Part shown: positions 17,143 through 26,272 of the stretch, piece by piece
Layout: each line of letters starts with the position of its first letter
Numbering within the stretch: position 1 is the first letter of the stretch
Assembly (NCBI RefSeq): GCF_000711965.1
Contig: NZ_JONS01000004.1
Coordinates: 1 to 64,000, forward strand
Reading direction: 5' to 3'
From: Actinomyces israelii DSM 43320
Lineage (GTDB): Bacteria; Actinomycetota; Actinomycetes; Actinomycetales; Actinomycetaceae
Length of the DNA: 64,000 nt
The notes under the pieces: generated by a model
The model's input: only the letters and a program-made list of their open reading frames with translations
Database searches by the model: none
What the model was told of the DNA's origin: nothing
Position numbers and translations under genes: made by a program

Positions 17143-18005
17143 GACTTGATACCTCCATAGAAGCGGAAGCCGAACTTCCTGTTGACGACGAAGTAGATGA
17201 CGAGGACGGGCAGGGCGAAGATGAGGGCGAACACCGAGATCAGCCTGAGATCTGCCTGCCCGGACTCGGTGTAGAAGGTGTACATGAGGACCGCCGCGGG
17301 CTGACCGGCCGGGTCGCGCAGCAGCAGGTAGGGGACGAGGAAGTTGCCCCAGACCTGGACGACCGCCCAGATCGCCACGAAGGCGATCCCGGGACGGGCC
17401 ACGGGGATGACGACGTCGGCGAGGATCCTGCCCGGCCCCGCCCCGTACAGGCGGGCGGACTCCTCGTAGGACCTGGGGACCGAGTCCATGAAGTCCTTGA
17501 GGATGAACACCACCGTGGGCAGCAGGCCTCCGGCCAGCACCAGGATCACCCCGGTATGGGTGTTGATCAGGCCGATGAGGTTCATCAGCTGGAAGGTGGG
17601 CACCATGGCCGCGGTCCCCGTGACGATCGAGGACAGCAGGAGCATGGCGTACAGGAGCGCGTCGCGCCCGGGGACGCGCACGCGGGAGAGCGCGTAGGAG
17701 GCGAGTGTGCCCAGCGCGATGACGACCGCCATCGTGCCCAGGGCGATGATCAGGGAGTTGACGATCGACCCGAGGGCGTAGGGGTTGTCCATCAGGCGGT
17801 GGAAGCTCGACAGCGTCCAGCGCGGCCACTTCACCGACATGGTCGGGCTCGCGTCGAAGGGGGCGACCAGCAGCCACGCCAGGGGAAGAGCGAAGACGAC
17901 CCCGATCACGGCGACCGCGACGGCGAAGACGATCCGCCCGGCGGTCCTGCGCAGCGCGCCCACCAGCGTGCCCGCAGGGCCGCGGCGGGGTGCGGATGAG
18001 CTCAT
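17139..18005 (-). CDS. Sugar ABC permease, MalG type
   Basis: A 288-residue inner membrane protein with six predicted membrane segments and the ATPase-contact loop ESARLYGAGPGRILADVVIP (the EAA loop; the usual EAA is ESA here). It belongs to the MalG/UgpE side of carbohydrate ABC importers. Both ends overlap neighbours by 4 nt (ATGA), so the stoichiometry of the transporter subunits is probably set by coupled translation. Confidence 0.88.
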   Translation of the reverse strand: MSSSAPRRGPAGTLVGALRRTAGRIVFAVAVAVIGVVFALPLAWLLVAPFDASPTMSVKWPRWTLSSFHRLMDNPYALGSIVNSLIIALGTMAVVIALGTLASYALSRVRVPGRDALLYAMLLLSSIVTGTAAMVPTFQLMNLIGLINTHTGVILVLAGGLLPTVVFILKDFMDSVPRSYEESARLYGAGPGRILADVVIPVARPGIAFVAIWAVVQVWGNFLVPYLLLRDPAGQPAAVLMYTFYTESGQADLRLISVFALIFALPVLVIYFVVNRKFGFRFYGGIKS

Positions 18006-18925
18006 CGTCGGCTCCTTCCGACCCTCATGCAGGCCAGGGCGATGACCAGGTTGATGACGAGCATGAGCACGGACAGCGCCGCCCCGCGGCCCAGCTGTCC
18101 GCCGGGAATCGCCGTCTTGTAGATGTACACCGACATGATCTCCGTGCGGTGCCCCGGCCCGCCGGCGGTGAGCAGGTAGGGGGTGAACGTGTTGAAGGTC
18201 CACAACGTGATCATCAGGGTGTTGGTCAGGATGTGGCCCCTGATCGTGGGCAGGACGACGTCGCGCAGCTGCTGTAAGCCGGAGGCCCCGGCCATGCGCG
18301 CGCTCTCCAGCTGAGAGGGCGGCACCGCGGACAGGGCCGAGGAGAACAGCTGCATGGAGAAGGCGGTGCCGCACCAGATGTTGAAGACGATGATGACCGC
18401 CAGCGGGTGCTCGATGAGCCATGCCTTGCCCGGAAGGTGGAGCAGCGCGTTGAGCGTTCCCCCGCGCCGGTCGAGCAGGGCGATCCACAGGAAGGAGACG
18501 ACCGAACCGGGAATCACCCATGCCGAGAGCACCACCGACTCCAGGAGGGTGCGCGCCCACCCGGTGATGCGCCGGGTCGACCACGCCAGGGCGAAGCCCA
18601 TGACGGACTGCCCGACGACTCCCGACAGGGCCACGAACAGCACCGTCAGGCGCAGGGAGCTCCAGAAGGCGGGGTCGCGCAGGGTCGCCAGGTAGTTGTC
18701 GACCCCCACGAAGTCGGTGCTGGAGGCGGCCAGGCCGGTCAGCCTGTAGCTGGTCAGCCCCAGGTAGATCGTCCACACCGCCGGGAAGAGGAGGAACAGC
18801 GCGATGACGGTCAGAGCCGGGGCCACGAAGAGCAGCGCCCGCACGCTGCCCAGGCCGGCGACGTCCTCGGCGCGGCTGCGGGCCCGCCTCGGCGCGCCCG
18901 GAGCCGCGGTCGCTGTGGAGGCCAC
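18002..18925 (-). CDS. Sugar ABC permease, MalF type
   Basis: A 307-residue membrane protein of the MalF/UgpA family: a basic N-terminus, a first segment at about residues 30-52, and an EAA loop at ESARMAGASGLQQLRDVVLP. It pairs with the downstream permease. The ATG at 18925 lies 6 bases after the stop of the solute-binding protein gene, and the 3' end overlaps the next gene by 4 nt. Confidence 0.88.
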   Translation of the reverse strand: MASTATAAPGAPRRARSRAEDVAGLGSVRALLFVAPALTVIALFLLFPAVWTIYLGLTSYRLTGLAASSTDFVGVDNYLATLRDPAFWSSLRLTVLFVALSGVVGQSVMGFALAWSTRRITGWARTLLESVVLSAWVIPGSVVSFLWIALLDRRGGTLNALLHLPGKAWLIEHPLAVIIVFNIWCGTAFSMQLFSSALSAVPPSQLESARMAGASGLQQLRDVVLPTIRGHILTNTLMITLWTFNTFTPYLLTAGGPGHRTEIMSVYIYKTAIPGGQLGRGAALSVLMLVINLVIALACMRVGRSRR

Positions 18926-18931
18926 CGCGGA

Positions 18932-20362
18932 TCAGCTCCCGCTCTTGACCGCGTCGGAGCCGACAATCCCCTGCAGGCCCGACACATAGGTCTTCACGGC
19001 GTCATCGACCGCGGTGCCCATGACGACGTCGAGGGTCGCCTGCTGCAGGAGGGAGGACACCTCCGGGTACTCGGCCAGGCCGGGCCGGTAGGACGTGATG
19101 GGCAGGACCTGCTCGGACACGAAGGAGAGCATCGGGTCGGAGGCGAGCAGCTCCGCATTGACGTCGTTTCGCGGCGAGATCGACAGGGTGCCGGCCGCGC
19201 GGGCCTCGAAGGCCTCGGCGGAGCTCATGAAGGCGAGCAGCTCCCATGCGAGCCCCGGGTTCGACGAGCCCGGGTTGAGCACCCTGGCGGTGCCGCCGGA
19301 CATGGAGACGAAGTCCTGCCCGTTGACGCCCGCGCCGGGCTTGACGGCGGGGATCTTCGCGTATCCGACCGCGGTGTCCCGGTCCGTCATCGGGGCGGTT
19401 CCCACACCCTCGGCCGGGTTGATCACCGAGCGCCAGAAGTAGTCGCCCTCGAAGAGCATGGCGATGCGTCCGGCCGCGAACTCCTGGAAGGAGGTGTCCC
19501 GCCCGGACGCCTCCTGCTGGAGGACCGGGTCCCCGAGCGCCTCGTCGACGTAGATCGTCTTGTAGAGGTCGAGAACCTTCCTCATGCCCTGGGTGTCACC
19601 GGCCCAGGCGCCGTCGGACCACAGGGGCTGTCCGGTGCCCATGAGCATGGGCAGGAAGCCCTGCATGGTGGAGGCCTCGGTCATGGCGGTGCCCGCGTTG
19701 AGCTGCACGGGGACGACGCCGTCGGCCTTGTCCTTGATGGCGCGGGCCGCGCTGAGGATGTCCTCCCACGACGTCGGCTGCCACGCGGCGGGGAGCCCGG
19801 CCCTGGAGAAGATGCTCTTGTTGTAGTAGATCACCCGTCCGTCCGCGCCCTGCGGCACGCCGAAGCGCCTGCCGTCGAAGGAGGCGGCCTTCTGGATGGT
19901 CTCGGGGATCTGCGCCCACCCGTCCCAGGAGGACGCCGCCTCCCCGGCGACGTCGTCGAGGGGCTTGATGTACCCGGCCTGGGCGAACTCCCCGATCCAG
20001 ATGCCGTCCAGGGCGACGATGTCGGCCCCCTTGCCCGACTGGAAGTCGAGAGCGGCTTTCGTCTTGTAGTCCTTGTCGTCGACGCCCTGGGCCTCGAAGA
20101 CGACGTCGACGTCCTTCCCGGCGCTCTGCTGGGCCTCCTTGAAACCCGGGATGACCCACTCCTCGATCCACGTGGCCTCCGCTGCGTTCTTCCCGCCGGC
20201 GATGGCGTTGGTCATAATGGTCAGCGTCTCGGAGCCCGGGCCGGACTGCTTCTTCGAGCCGCACGCCCCCAGCAGGAGCGATGCCGACGCCATTGCCGCG
20301 CCCGTGAGCGCGGTGCGCCGTGTCATCGGTGTCATCGGTGTCATCGCTGTCATCGCTGTCAT
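18932..20362 (-). CDS. Sugar ABC importer solute-binding lipoprotein
   Basis: A 476-residue extracellular binding protein of the family-1 type. The N-terminus is odd: five ATG codons in a row of 9-base repeats give MTAMTAMTPMTPMTRR, then a signal segment ending in the lipobox LLGAC. The Cys would be lipidated by the usual pathway, consistent with the Lnt gene later in the window. GGAGG stands 7 bases before the first ATG, so 20362 is chosen, but initiation at the later ATGs is possible. It should catch the glycan that the GH38 enzyme degrades. Confidence 0.87.
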   Translation of the reverse strand: MTAMTAMTPMTPMTRRTALTGAAMASASLLLGACGSKKQSGPGSETLTIMTNAIAGGKNAAEATWIEEWVIPGFKEAQQSAGKDVDVVFEAQGVDDKDYKTKAALDFQSGKGADIVALDGIWIGEFAQAGYIKPLDDVAGEAASSWDGWAQIPETIQKAASFDGRRFGVPQGADGRVIYYNKSIFSRAGLPAAWQPTSWEDILSAARAIKDKADGVVPVQLNAGTAMTEASTMQGFLPMLMGTGQPLWSDGAWAGDTQGMRKVLDLYKTIYVDEALGDPVLQQEASGRDTSFQEFAAGRIAMLFEGDYFWRSVINPAEGVGTAPMTDRDTAVGYAKIPAVKPGAGVNGQDFVSMSGGTARVLNPGSSNPGLAWELLAFMSSAEAFEARAAGTLSISPRNDVNAELLASDPMLSFVSEQVLPITSYRPGLAEYPEVSSLLQQATLDVVMGTAVDDAVKTYVSGLQGIVGSDAVKSGS

Positions 20363-20451
20363 TGTCGTTACCTCCGTAGTGTTGTTGGTCCAGCCGCGGT
20401 CCGCCCGCGGCCTGCGAGCGGGCCCGGGCGGGGCGGGTCGTGAACGGGGCC

Positions 20452-21654
20452 TCAGCTCCAGGCGGCCTCGGAGTCGGGGTCGGGTATGACTCCCGCGCTG
20501 GTCGCGCACGCCTTCCACAGCCGCTGGGCGGCCGCCAGGTCGGCGCGGGAGGCGGGCAGCACGGATCCGGCGCGCCCCTCGCCGCGGGCGAGCGCGACCA
20601 TCTCGTACAGCTCGCGCTCGAACGCCTCCTCCTGGGGCCAGACGGACTGGCTGGTGGCGCTCCCCAGAGGTGAGGCCGCTGAGCGGATCCGCAGGGTTGT
20701 GGGGGCGTTGAGCAGGTACGGGGTCGCGAACTCGATCTCGATGGTCCCCTTGTCGTGGTGGACGACGACGCGCTCGCGGTACTCGGGGTAGCCCGCGATG
20801 AAGTGCCACCCGAGGTGCCAGGGAACCGCCCTTCCGCAGGGCCCGTCCTCGGTCGTCGAGGGGCGGATCATCCCCTGCGCGACAATGCTCCCGGGGAAGG
20901 AGCCCCCTGCGTGCACCGCGGTGAGGACCTCCTCGATGGGGAGTCCGAGCACGCGCGTCAGGGCGATGTCGTGGATGACCGAGCCGAGGATGACGTTCGT
21001 GTACAGGCGGCGCATGGTGTCGTCGGAGGCGATGCCGCCGATAGCGTCTCGCACGGCCTCGTCCGTGCGCGCGGCGAGCGCCGCGGTCACCGCAGGCGCC
21101 ACGTCCTCGTCCGGCGGGTCGAGGCGCGCGAAGCGGAGCTGGCTGGCGTCGGTGGGGTGGAGGACCTCGACGCGGAGGTGGCGGGGACGCACCCCGTCGA
21201 TGAGGTGGCGGGCCCGGGCCGTCGCGGGGTCGTACTCCTTCATGTACCCGACGCGAATCCACTCGTCGGGATCGGCCCCCAGGCGGGCGAGGCCGGTCTC
21301 GAGCCTGTCGAGCTCGGAGTGCGACAGCGCCAGCGGCTTCTCCACCAGAACGCGCACCCCGGCGCCGACCAGGGCCAGGGCGTCATCGACGTGGCTGCCG
21401 CTGGTGGCGAGGATCGCGATATCGATGTGGACGCGTCCCTCCTCGATGGCCCCGACCAGGGCCCCGACGTCGCCGAAGCGGTTCTGGGCGGGCACCCCGT
21501 TGAGCTCGGCGTGGCGCGCCAGGCGGGCGGGGGAGAGCTCGACGAGGGCCTCGATGGCGACGAGCCGGTGGTTGCGGCGCAGGACGGGCAGGTGCACGGC
21601 CTGGGAGATGCAGCCCAGGCCGACCAGCGCGGCGCGTATCGGGGTGGTGCTCAC
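20452..21654 (-). CDS. Gfo/Idh/MocA family dehydrogenase
   Basis: A 400-residue NAD(P)-dependent sugar dehydrogenase-like protein. The N-terminal Rossmann motif ALVGLGCISQAVHLP departs slightly from GxGxxG, with Cys at the third Gly-region position. EKPLALS, the conserved Lys motif that contacts cofactor and substrate, lies at about residues 94-100. The C-terminal substrate half contains HDIALTRVLG. GTG 21654 overlaps the stop of the isomerase gene. It probably converts a sugar released inside the cell, alongside the TIM-barrel isomerase. Confidence 0.8.
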   Translation of the reverse strand: MSTTPIRAALVGLGCISQAVHLPVLRRNHRLVAIEALVELSPARLARHAELNGVPAQNRFGDVGALVGAIEEGRVHIDIAILATSGSHVDDALALVGAGVRVLVEKPLALSHSELDRLETGLARLGADPDEWIRVGYMKEYDPATARARHLIDGVRPRHLRVEVLHPTDASQLRFARLDPPDEDVAPAVTAALAARTDEAVRDAIGGIASDDTMRRLYTNVILGSVIHDIALTRVLGLPIEEVLTAVHAGGSFPGSIVAQGMIRPSTTEDGPCGRAVPWHLGWHFIAGYPEYRERVVVHHDKGTIEIEFATPYLLNAPTTLRIRSAASPLGSATSQSVWPQEEAFERELYEMVALARGEGRAGSVLPASRADLAAAQRLWKACATSAGVIPDPDSEAAWS

Positions 21655-22559
21655 GGGATCCACCTGCGCAGGATGTCGCGGTTGCGCACCTGGTCGGACA
21701 CGGCTCGCTCGACGTCCCGCCGGTCGAGGAGGACCACGTCCTGCTCGACGACGAGGTACCCGTCGTAGCCGCCTGCGAGGATGCGCTCCATCAGCCCGGC
21801 CACGTCGAGGTCGCCGTCTCCCAGGGCCGTGAACGCGCGCCTCTCCCACACCTGGCGCAGGGCGTCCGGCCGTCCCGCGACCCGGGGGAGGACGGCGGTG
21901 TCAACGTCCTTGAGGTGGATGTGGTTGATGCGGGCGCGCCACCGGTCGAAGTCGGCCAGAGCATCGCCTCCGGCGAGGAGGAGGTGACCGGAGTCGAAGG
22001 TGAGGTCCACCGACGTGTCGTTCAGCAGCCTGTCGATCTCGGCGGGAGTCTCCACGTAGGTCGCCGCGTGGTGGTGGAACGTCGGCGTCAGTCCGAGGCC
22101 CCGCGCGAGCGCGCACACGCGCTCGACGCGCTTGACGAGGGCCGCCCACATCCGCGCGTCGGCCTCCAGCGCCGGGCCTCCGCCGGGCCGGGCGCGGCGA
22201 AGGGCGTCCCCGGCGTCGGCCAGCGTCGGCCTGGGAGCCGGTCCGTCCTGGGTGCGCGCGACGAGGGCGAGATCCTCCAGCACGGGCAGCGCCAGGGCGA
22301 GTGCGGACTCGAACTCGGCGTCGCTCCCGGCGAACGGGAGATCGATCCATCCCCCGCACAGCAGCAGGTCGCGGGCGGCGAGCGCCTCGACCAGGTCGCC
22401 TCCCGTGCCGAGCAGGCCGCGGGGCCCCAGGTCGATGCCGTCGTAGCCGGCGGCGCCGACGGCGTCGAGCAGCTCGCCGCCTGTTGGAGGAGGGACGAGG
22501 TCCGGCCTGGCGAGGTCGAAGACCCCGTACGACACGGGGGCGTTGGCAACAGTGATCAT
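21651..22559 (-). CDS. TIM-barrel sugar isomerase/epimerase (IolE-like)
   Basis: A 302-residue protein of the xylose-isomerase-like TIM-barrel family. The opening ANAPVSYGVF resembles the ANAPCSWGVF of inosose dehydratases. Metal and substrate residues are visible in FHHHAATYVET, LTFDSGHLLLAGGD, INHIHLKDVD and YLVVEQD (near residue 275). It could be an inosose dehydratase or a hexulose epimerase; context with a Gfo/Idh/MocA enzyme fits either. It is the first gene of the long operon, 77 bases from a TTGACA box. Confidence 0.75.
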   Translation of the reverse strand: MITVANAPVSYGVFDLARPDLVPPPTGGELLDAVGAAGYDGIDLGPRGLLGTGGDLVEALAARDLLLCGGWIDLPFAGSDAEFESALALALPVLEDLALVARTQDGPAPRPTLADAGDALRRARPGGGPALEADARMWAALVKRVERVCALARGLGLTPTFHHHAATYVETPAEIDRLLNDTSVDLTFDSGHLLLAGGDALADFDRWRARINHIHLKDVDTAVLPRVAGRPDALRQVWERRAFTALGDGDLDVAGLMERILAGGYDGYLVVEQDVVLLDRRDVERAVSDQVRNRDILRRWIP

Positions 22560-22609
22560 GACTCTCCCACGGGCGCGAGGGGCGGCACGTCGTCGTGACG
22601 CCGTCACGG

Positions 22610-22641
22610 ATTAGTCTGAAGTATGGATTAATTCGTGTCAA
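22610..22641 (-). promoter_or_regulatory. Candidate promoter and ROK operator for the glycan operon
   Basis: On the minus strand a perfect -35 box TTGACA (22641-22636) lies 77 bases before the isomerase start. Just downstream is an inverted repeat, ATTAGTC (22610-22616) and GATTAAT (22626-22632), with one mismatch and a 9-base centre in otherwise GC-rich DNA. The position suits binding by the ROK repressor encoded immediately upstream. The -10 box is not clear. Confidence 0.5.
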
Positions 22642-22705
22642 GGCTCCTCCCAGGCCGTTACCAGCCGTGGCTCCCTCCGGCGCGAAGCCGGATCCGCGCC
22701 CGCGC

Positions 22706-23923
22706 TCAGTGGTCGGTCGAGTTCGGCGCGCGCGGTACGTAGAGGTTGTCGTGCACGACCGATGCGGCGCCGATGGCGCCGACATGGTCGCCCATCGCCG
22801 TGGAGAGCACCGATACAGGATGCGGTCCTCGGGCGGAGGGGCGCCTCACCGCGCGCTTGACGGCGGGGGCGTACCACGGCTCGAGCAGGTGCCAGTACGG
22901 ACCGCCGAACACCACCGTGTCGGCGTCGAGAAGCTCGGTGGCCATCATGACCAGCTCGGCTATCCGCTCCGCCGCCGTTGTCAGGAGCCGGTCCGCGCGG
23001 TCCGCCCCCTGGGCGGCCATGGCGCACAGGCCGGCGAAACGGCGCTCAATGGCCACGAAGTCCGACCGTGCCGGGAGGGGCTCGGGCTGAAGTCCCAGAC
23101 CGTGGGCGCGCGCGACGAGGACGGCGGGGTCGTTGGCCATGCCCGGGGGCTCTCCGGGCGCGTTCGAGCCGAGGGCCGTCATCATGGTGCCGACCTCGCC
23201 GCTGTTGCCCGAGAACCCGCGCACGGCCTCGCCGTTGACGGACAGCCCGAGCCCGGTTCCGGTCCCGATGTAGACGAACACCATGGTCGACTCCAGCGAC
23301 TCGCCGCCCCGGACCCAGTTCTCCCCGATGACGGCCGCCAGCGTGTCCTTGACCACCGGCACGGGCATCCTCCCCAGGCGCTCTCCCAGGACCTCGCCCA
23401 GGGGCACCTTGGCCCAGCCCGGCAGCCATACGGCGCTGCCAGGGGCTCCGGTCGAGGGGTCCACCGGTCCCGGCAGCGCGAGACAGGTGCCCGCCAGCTG
23501 CTGGTCGTCGATGGAGCTCTCTTGGATGAGCCGCTGCACCATTGCGGCGACATTCGCCATTGCCGAGCGCGGGTCGTCGGAGTCGACGTCGGTGGAGGAG
23601 GCGGATGCCGCCACCTCGCCGTTGAGGTCCAGCGCGACGGCCGTGATCAGGGAGGGGTCGATGTGCACCCCGACGGCGATGCGCGCCGAGCCGACGATGT
23701 TGAGGATCGTGTGCGGGCGCCCCGGCCCGCTGATCCTGGTCCCCACCTCCGTCAACAGCCCCTGCCTGACCAGGCCGCGAACGATCGTGGACACCGCCTG
23801 CACCGACAGCCCCGTCGAGGCGGCGACGTCCCGCTGGCTGGAGGCGCCCAGGCGGCGGAAAGCGTGGATGACGACGTTCTCGTTGTACTTGCCCAGGTCG
23901 ACCAGACTGGTGCCCGTCCTCAT
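22706..23923 (-). CDS. ROK family transcriptional regulator
   Basis: A 405-residue protein with an N-terminal winged helix (residues about 10-75: RDVAASTGLSVQAVSTIVRG) and a ROK sugar-kinase-like domain (FVYIGTGTGLGLSVNGEAVRG). The usual ROK zinc motif (CxCGxxGC) is missing: the matching place has little Cys. DNA binding is probably released by a sugar or its phosphate. It sits directly upstream of the operon in the same direction, separated by 146 bases with an inverted repeat, so autoregulation and operon control are likely. ATG 23923 follows GGAAGGGCGG. Confidence 0.82.
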   Translation of the reverse strand: MRTGTSLVDLGKYNENVVIHAFRRLGASSQRDVAASTGLSVQAVSTIVRGLVRQGLLTEVGTRISGPGRPHTILNIVGSARIAVGVHIDPSLITAVALDLNGEVAASASSTDVDSDDPRSAMANVAAMVQRLIQESSIDDQQLAGTCLALPGPVDPSTGAPGSAVWLPGWAKVPLGEVLGERLGRMPVPVVKDTLAAVIGENWVRGGESLESTMVFVYIGTGTGLGLSVNGEAVRGFSGNSGEVGTMMTALGSNAPGEPPGMANDPAVLVARAHGLGLQPEPLPARSDFVAIERRFAGLCAMAAQGADRADRLLTTAAERIAELVMMATELLDADTVVFGGPYWHLLEPWYAPAVKRAVRRPSARGPHPVSVLSTAMGDHVGAIGAASVVHDNLYVPRAPNSTDH

Positions 23924-24170
23924 TGAACCGCCCTTCCGTGGAGCTCGTGCCATCCGGCACACGCTTACCATAGGAGCGCCCCGCTGCGACCGAAAAGCCG
24001 CTTCCTTCCGTGTCAAAAGCCGGCGAGATGACAGAACGCCGCATAAAATGAGCCTTGCGCCGCCACTGTGCGGTCATGTTCCGCCGGCCCAGCGGCTCCG
24101 GACGCCCTGGCGCGGGGCCGGCGCATGATCATCGGGGCAACCGCTGCCCCGGAGCGGAGGGAGACCGCCC

Positions 24171-25481
24171 ATGATCTGGTTCCACCTACTCGTCGTCCTG
24201 CTATTCATTGTCGTCGGCGCCAGGCTCGGCGGCATCGGCATCGGTCTGGCCGGTGCGGCCGGCATCCTGGTCCTCGCCGCGACCGGCGTGCAGATCTCGA
24301 CCGACGGCGTCCCCTGGGAGGTCATCGGGATCATTATGTCGGTGATCTGCACCGTGGCCGCCCTCCAGGTGGTTGGCGCCATGGACCACCTCGTCCACCT
24401 CACCGAGCTCCTGCTGCGCAGGCACCCCCGGCAGGTCGTCTTCCTGGCGCCCTTCGTCACCTTCCTCATGTCCGTCATGTGCGGCACCGGCCACACCGCC
24501 TACTCGGTCATCCCCGTCATCGTCGATGTGGCCAAGGAGCACGGGATCCGCCCCTCCCGCCCGCTGTCCATCGCGGTCGTCGCCTCGCAGGTGGGCGTTG
24601 CGGCCTCGCCCATCTCGGCGGCCATGGTCGCCCTCGTCGTCGCCCTGGCGCCCCTGGACGTCGGCTACCTGGCCTGCCTCGCCGTCGTCCTGCCCACCAC
24701 CTTCATCGGCCTGGCGGTCGGCGCCGTCGTCGCCGCGCGCCAGGGATCGGAGCTCGAGGACGACCCGGTCTACCAGGAGCGCAGGGCGAAGGGGCTCCTC
24801 AAGACGAGCGCGGCGGGCTCCGACGACTACAGGGCGGCGCCCGGCGCAGTGTCCGGCCTGATCATCTTCCTCGTCTCCCTCGTCCTGGTCGTCGCCTATG
24901 CGACGGTGACCTCCAAGGAGCTCGGCATCGTCGACAACCCGCCAATGGACTCGACGGCGGCCATTATGACGATCATGCTGGTCACCGCCATCGTGATCTG
25001 CCTCGTGGCCAAGAAGCACACCGCCGCGATCGCGACCCAGGACACCTTCCGCGCCGGTATGACCGCCGCCATCTGCATTATGGGCCTGGCCTGGCTCGGC
25101 AACACCTTCGTCAACCACTACACGGACACCATCTCCAACGCGCTGTCGGCGCCCCTGCAGTCCCAGCCGTGGCTGGCCGCGGTGTTCTTCTACTTCACGG
25201 CTCCGCTCATGTTCTCCCACGCGGCGACGACGACGGCCTTCATGCCGCTCATGGTGAGCCTCGGCCTGCCCGCAGTGGCGCTGCTGGCGAGCTACCCCGC
25301 CGTCGCCAACTACTACCTGCTGCCGAACTACCCGACGACGGTCGCGGCCATGGAGATGGACGACACCGGCTCCACGCGCGTGGGCAGGAACGTCTTCGCC
25401 CACCCCTTCGTCCTGCCGGGAACGGTCTCGATCGTCGTCTGCGTCGTACTCGGATTCCTCCTGGCGCAGCTGGTGGTCTGA
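24171..25481 (+). CDS. Anaerobic C4-dicarboxylate transporter (Dcu family)
   Basis: A 436-residue membrane protein with about 10 to 12 membrane segments and a length typical of DcuA/DcuB. Family-like segments include FLMSVMCGTGHTAYSVIPVI (about 98-117) and YPAVANYYLLPNYPT near the C-terminus. These carriers exchange fumarate, malate or aspartate for succinate in anaerobic growth, which fits a facultative oral or gut actinomycete. GGAGGGAGA precedes the ATG. It is monocistronic, 247 bases from the ROK gene, which is divergent. Confidence 0.85.
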   Translation: MIWFHLLVVLLFIVVGARLGGIGIGLAGAAGILVLAATGVQISTDGVPWEVIGIIMSVICTVAALQVVGAMDHLVHLTELLLRRHPRQVVFLAPFVTFLMSVMCGTGHTAYSVIPVIVDVAKEHGIRPSRPLSIAVVASQVGVAASPISAAMVALVVALAPLDVGYLACLAVVLPTTFIGLAVGAVVAARQGSELEDDPVYQERRAKGLLKTSAAGSDDYRAAPGAVSGLIIFLVSLVLVVAYATVTSKELGIVDNPPMDSTAAIMTIMLVTAIVICLVAKKHTAAIATQDTFRAGMTAAICIMGLAWLGNTFVNHYTDTISNALSAPLQSQPWLAAVFFYFTAPLMFSHAATTTAFMPLMVSLGLPAVALLASYPAVANYYLLPNYPTTVAAMEMDDTGSTRVGRNVFAHPFVLPGTVSIVVCVVLGFLLAQLVV

Positions 25482-25530
25482 GAGTCTCCCGCGCGGTGCG
25501 CCCGGTCCGCGCCGCGCTCCTCCCCGGCCC

Positions 25531-26211
25531 TCAGCCCCACACTCCCGACGAGCCGCGGCGGTGGGAGCCGAGCAGGTGGGTGTCGACGATCCCGATGGCC
25601 TCCATGAGCGCGAAGCAGGTCGTCGGCCCCACGAAGCGGAAGCCCCGCCGCTTGAGCTCCCCCGCCAGGGCGGCCGACTCGGTCGACCGCATGGGGATGT
25701 CGGCCACCCGGCGCGGCTCGGGGGTGCGCTCCGGCCGGTAGGACCACACCAGGCCGGCCAGCCCGCCGACGGCGGTGTCCTCGCGCAGCGCGACGGTGGC
25801 GCGCGCGTTGGTCAGCGTCGCCAGGATCTTGGCGCGGTTGCGCACGATGGAGGAGTCGGCCATGAGCCGGGCGACGTCATCGTCGTCGAAGGCGGCGACG
25901 GCGTCCGGGCTGAAGCCGGCGAAGGCCTCCCGGAAGGCGGGCCGCCTGCGCAGGATCGTGGCCCACGACAGCCCGGACTGGAAGGCCTCCAGGCTCACGC
26001 GCTCGAAGACGCCGCGCTCGTCGCGCACCGGCATGCCCCACTCGGTGTCGTAGTACTCCCGCAGGAGCGGGTCCGAGGCCGCCCAGGCGGGCCGGGCGAG
26101 TCCGTCCGCGCCCACGACCAGGTCGGCGGACGCCTGCTTCCGCTCGGCGGGCGCGACCCCAGGGCCGACAGGGCCACCGGGGGAGCGGAGCGTCCTGGGC
26201 GAGTCGGCCAT
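25531..26211 (-). CDS. tag: DNA-3-methyladenine glycosylase I
   Basis: A 226-residue Tag enzyme, which removes 3-methyladenine from alkylated DNA. Motifs are YYDTEWGMPVRDERGVFER, LEAFQSGLSWATILRRRPAF, and near the C-terminus FRFVGPTTCFALMEAIGIV followed by H. The zinc-binding pattern usually includes an N-terminal Cys of the first motif (MxxCxW); here an approximately 40-residue extension precedes ARPAWAASDPLLREYYD, and the Cys position reads Ala. The start at 26211 is tentative; the extension looks poorly conserved. Confidence 0.85.
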   Translation of the reverse strand: MADSPRTLRSPGGPVGPGVAPAERKQASADLVVGADGLARPAWAASDPLLREYYDTEWGMPVRDERGVFERVSLEAFQSGLSWATILRRRPAFREAFAGFSPDAVAAFDDDDVARLMADSSIVRNRAKILATLTNARATVALREDTAVGGLAGLVWSYRPERTPEPRRVADIPMRSTESAALAGELKRRGFRFVGPTTCFALMEAIGIVDTHLLGSHRRGSSGVWG

Positions 26212-26272
26212 GGGTCCAGTGTCTCACCGCACCCGGCGCCGCGCGGCGAGCCGGATCTGGAAGGATCGGGTC

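Noticed and set aside
18407..20443. A 678-residue plus-strand frame opposite the first permease and binding-protein genes
   Set aside because: Composition is Arg/Gly/Val-rich in the pattern of antisense frames, and the minus strand has a complete importer gene set.
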